Shown: one piece after another, positions 7,471 through 8,734 of the stretch | Position numbering within the stretch: the first letter of the stretch is position 1 | How the letters are laid out: the number at the start of each line of letters is the position of its first letter | Assembly (NCBI GenBank): GCA_946479225.1 | Contig: CAMLFI010000086.1 | Span: 1 to 8,734, forward strand | DNA length: 8,734 nt | Reading direction: 5' to 3' | From: an uncultured Mucilaginibacter sp. | GTDB lineage: Bacteria; Bacteroidota; Bacteroidia; Sphingobacteriales; Sphingobacteriaceae | The notes under the pieces: model-generated | Told to the model about the DNA's origin: nothing | Databases searched by the model: none | Seen by the model: only the letters and a program-made list of their open reading frames with translations | Made by a program: the position numbers and the translations under genes

Positions 7471-8048
7471 TGAATGTCTTTACGGCCAAGTTTTAAGCTT
7501 TGTTTGACGAAAGGCCCCCAAAAACTGTTTGAGTAGAAATTGTATATGGCTTCTTCGGTTGTTAAAAGAGCGAGTTTTGGAAGGATAATGTCTTTAAAAT
7601 CATCCAATACCCGTTTTTTAAATTTAGAGAGAGCCGTTGTATCCTCTATGTGATATCCATTATTTCCGTTCCAGTATTTATCCTTTGGCACTTTGAAATA
7701 ACCTTCTCGGACAAATGTTAAACCATCGTGATTTCTCGGCTTTTTAAGATTCTCGATATCATTTACAAACCCGGTTGTGAAGTTGAAACAAAAGTCAACC
7801 GAATTACGTGAGTTCCAGGAAAAATTTTGCAGTTCTATTAAATTAAAATATATCCCATTTATCTTCCACCATTTATTGCCGGAAGTGCGGTAGCCGGCAT
7901 TTTTCAATAGCGGTTTGAGTATTTCACTAATGACCAGCAACTGTTTTTCCTTAGCGTTTAGCTGAACAGATTCCTCAATATCATCGACTATCAATTCGGC
8001 GTTGTCATCTATTGATTTTCGTCGAAAAAATTTTGAAAGAAAAGTCAC
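7452..8048 (-). CDS. DUF4304-like protein
   Basis: Cytoplasmic protein of about 198 residues, no signal peptide or membrane segment. The region L-V-I-S-E-I-L-K-P-L-L-K-N-A-G-Y-R-T-S-G-N-K-W-W-K followed by F-N-L-I-E-L-Q-N-F and V-D-F-C-F-N-F-T-T-G-F follows the plan of DUF4304 ('long alpha-helix, Gly-aromatic-x-basic, x-Trp, then strands with Gln and Asn'); the function of that family is unknown. The frame has no ATG and no internal Met codon. I take the GTG at 8048, which begins T-F-L-S-K-F-F-R-R-K-S, a common kind of N-terminus; a TTG at 8069 would add seven residues, and an in-frame stop lies about 25 bases further up. The last residues V-S-P-D-L and the stop come from the arm of the adjacent REPIN-like element. 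Base composition is lower in GC than priA (sampled 60-base lines had 16-25 G+C), which hints at transfer. Confidence 0.7.
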   Translation of the reverse strand: MTFLSKFFRRKSIDDNAELIVDDIEESVQLNAKEKQLLVISEILKPLLKNAGYRTSGNKWWKINGIYFNLIELQNFSWNSRNSVDFCFNFTTGFVNDIENLKKPRNHDGLTFVREGYFKVPKDKYWNGNNGYHIEDTTALSKFKKRVLDDFKDIILPKLALLTTEEAIYNFYSNSFWGPFVKQSLKLGRKDIHVSPDL

Positions 8049-8178
8049 ATCTACATTTATTTGGAACAATAAATATAAACAATAAAAAATACGTCACCCG
8101 GGAAACGAAGCAATTTCCATACGCGCCAGTAAAACTGGGGTCCTTTAAGACAACGCCTTTTTGTTAAGCAGGTACAAC
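8049..8178. other. Intergenic region between DUF4304-like and lipoprotein genes
   Basis: This short AT-rich stretch holds a TATATTTA (complement of 8070-8077), seven of eight matches to the Bacteroidota -7 element TAnnTTTG, placed to serve the downstream minus-strand gene; if used, transcription would begin close to or after the TTG at 8069, which favours the GTG start at 8048. No matching TTTG is found at the proper distance. Two small inverted repeats, GGAAA/TTTCC at 8101-8118 and CCAGT/ACTGG at 8126-8138, are too weak to call terminators. Nothing else is seen. Confidence 0.3.
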
Positions 8179-8496
8179 TTACCGCTTCTTTATCTCCACC
8201 AATTTTATCTCCGGAATCTTCTGTCCCCAGCCACACTCAAACTTTGTAGTTAAAGCTTGGTAGCGGATGCTCACTTTAAGCTCAGTCTCCTTAAACTGAT
8301 CGGCAAGATTGGTGGGGCTGTAATTGATATCACCAATTTTTATTACCCATCCGCAGCCATCGGCTGCAACGGCACCGGCGTTTATAACCGTGGCATCAGT
8401 AAATACAGGCTGTTCGTTTTTTTTGCAAGCCGAGATACTCAGCATGAAGATCATCGCTGTTAGCAGTAATAACTTAAAGTTTAAGGTGTTTTTCAT
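8179..8496 (-). CDS. Small putative lipoprotein
   Basis: Unrecognised protein of 105 residues. A lipoprotein signal is clear: M-K-N-x-x-N-F-K, hydrophobic residues 9-21, then the lipobox I-S-A-C with Cys24 as the acylated residue, followed by K-K-N-E, a typical Bacteroidota arrangement. The mature domain is about 80 residues, predominantly strands, with D-G-C-G-W-V-I (46-52), Y-S-P-T-N-L (59-64), L-K-V-S-I-R-Y (73-79) and F-E-C-G-W (86-90). Cys48 and Cys88 could form a disulfide in the periplasm or at the surface. The ATG at 8496 is the natural start for the signal peptide. The gene lies 59 bases downstream of a partial gene whose visible part is similar in sequence and cysteine placement. 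No function can be assigned. Confidence 0.8.
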   Translation of the reverse strand: MKNTLNFKLLLLTAMIFMLSISACKKNEQPVFTDATVINAGAVAADGCGWVIKIGDINYSPTNLADQFKETELKVSIRYQALTTKFECGWGQKIPEIKLVEIKKR

Positions 8497-8513
8497 AGGT
8501 AGATTTTATTGAT

Positions 8514-8544
8514 GAAACGTACATCAACTCAAATTCGCTACAAA
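8514..8544 (-). promoter_or_regulatory. Putative Bacteroidota promoter for the small lipoprotein gene
   Basis: Read on the minus strand, TTTG (complement of 8541-8544) is followed after 19 bases by TACGTTTC (complement of 8514-8521), matching the TTTG / TAnnTTTG consensus for the Bacteroidota housekeeping sigma factor at all but the last position with a usual spacing. Transcription would begin near 8508, leaving a leader of about a dozen bases before the ATG at 8496. It implies that the lipoprotein gene can be expressed independently of the related gene upstream. Confidence 0.45.
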
Positions 8545-8555
8545 AACATCAAATA

Positions 8556-8734
8556 TTAATTTACCTGCTGAACGCTTAAAATGTTTATTTGTGCATAGCC
8601 CGGAAGATCGGCCGAGGCAGCCCCGCATTTAATTGCAGGCATGTCCGGAATGGTATACGTAATTTTTATGCGCATGCTATCAGTCTCATATTGTGGGTCC
8701 AGGTTAATCGGTTTTAGGCTATTAAGCGGATTTG
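8556..8734 (-). CDS. C-terminal part of a paralogue of the small lipoprotein (5' partial)
   Basis: The frame is open from the window edge to a TAA at 8556-8558, giving 58 visible C-terminal residues; the start lies beyond the window. The visible part reads L-K-P-I-N-L-D-P-Q-Y ... M-R-I-K-I-T-Y ... I-K-C-G ... Y-A-Q-I-N-I-L-S-V. It lines up by eye with the downstream small lipoprotein: P-x-N-L, then Q-(F/Y), then (L/M)-(K/R)-(V/I)-x-I-x-Y, then a C-G, then a final I-x-(I/L) strand. This similarity, together with normal codon use and an in-frame stop just before a promoter-like sequence, supports a real gene rather than chance. Whether it too carries a lipobox cannot be seen here. Function unknown. 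Confidence 0.65.
   Translation of the reverse strand, partial: NPLNSLKPINLDPQYETDSMRIKITYTIPDMPAIKCGAASADLPGYAQINILSVQQVN

Noticed and set aside
8101..8138. Small inverted repeats GGAAA/TTTCC and CCAGT/ACTGG as a terminator of the lipoprotein gene
   Set aside because: Stems are only five base pairs and no T-run follows closely; such short palindromes are expected by chance.
8257..8512. Plus-strand open frames opposite the small lipoprotein gene
   Set aside because: They lie antisense to a gene with a clear lipoprotein signal and show no domain, signal or family resemblance.

Overview
The window reads as chromosomal DNA of a Bacteroidota bacterium, most likely family Sphingobacteriaceae (a Mucilaginibacter- or Pedobacter-like organism). 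The grounds are the wording of RnpA, YidD, TsaB and PriA, a DUF5723-type outer-membrane protein, a small lipoprotein with an ISAC-KK lipobox, weak or absent Shine-Dalgarno sites, and one good match to the Bacteroidota TTTG / TAnnTTTG promoter. The genus is an inference from memory of the families, not from a search.

Layout. (1) 1-1254, plus strand: a tight housekeeping run of rnpA (5' end cut by the window), yidD (ATGA overlap) and tsaB (13 bases later). It links tRNA 5' maturation, membrane-protein insertion and tRNA t6A modification. (2) 1251-4322, minus strand: two envelope genes, a membrane-anchored 530-residue protein with a DUF3352-like look followed by a DUF5723-type outer-membrane beta-barrel protein; they probably form one unit and meet tsaB tail to tail with a 4-base overlap. 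(3) 4323-4411: divergent intergenic region. (4) 4412-7286, plus strand: a DUF423 small membrane protein and, one base later, full-length priA, the replication-restart helicase. (5) 7287-7470: a perfect 9-bp hairpin and then a 124-bp dyad-symmetric element made of two inverted halves, each with two GGATT-nnn-AATCC modules, resembling a REPIN (paired REP) element. Its right arm supplies the last codons and stop of the next gene. (6) 7452-8048 (frame open to 8069), minus strand: an AT-rich DUF4304-like gene without an ATG start. (7) 8179-8734, minus strand: a small lipoprotein gene and, upstream of it, the 3' end of a second gene whose product is visibly related, so a tandem paralogous pair cut by the window edge.

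No stretch longer than 300 bases lacks a gene. I see no tRNA, rRNA, CRISPR array, insertion sequence with transposase, or phage gene. Most of the window is ordinary core genome; the unusual part is 7290-8734, where the REPIN-like element, the low-GC DUF4304 gene and the lipoprotein pair lie together. I found no evidence for a complete new multi-gene system.
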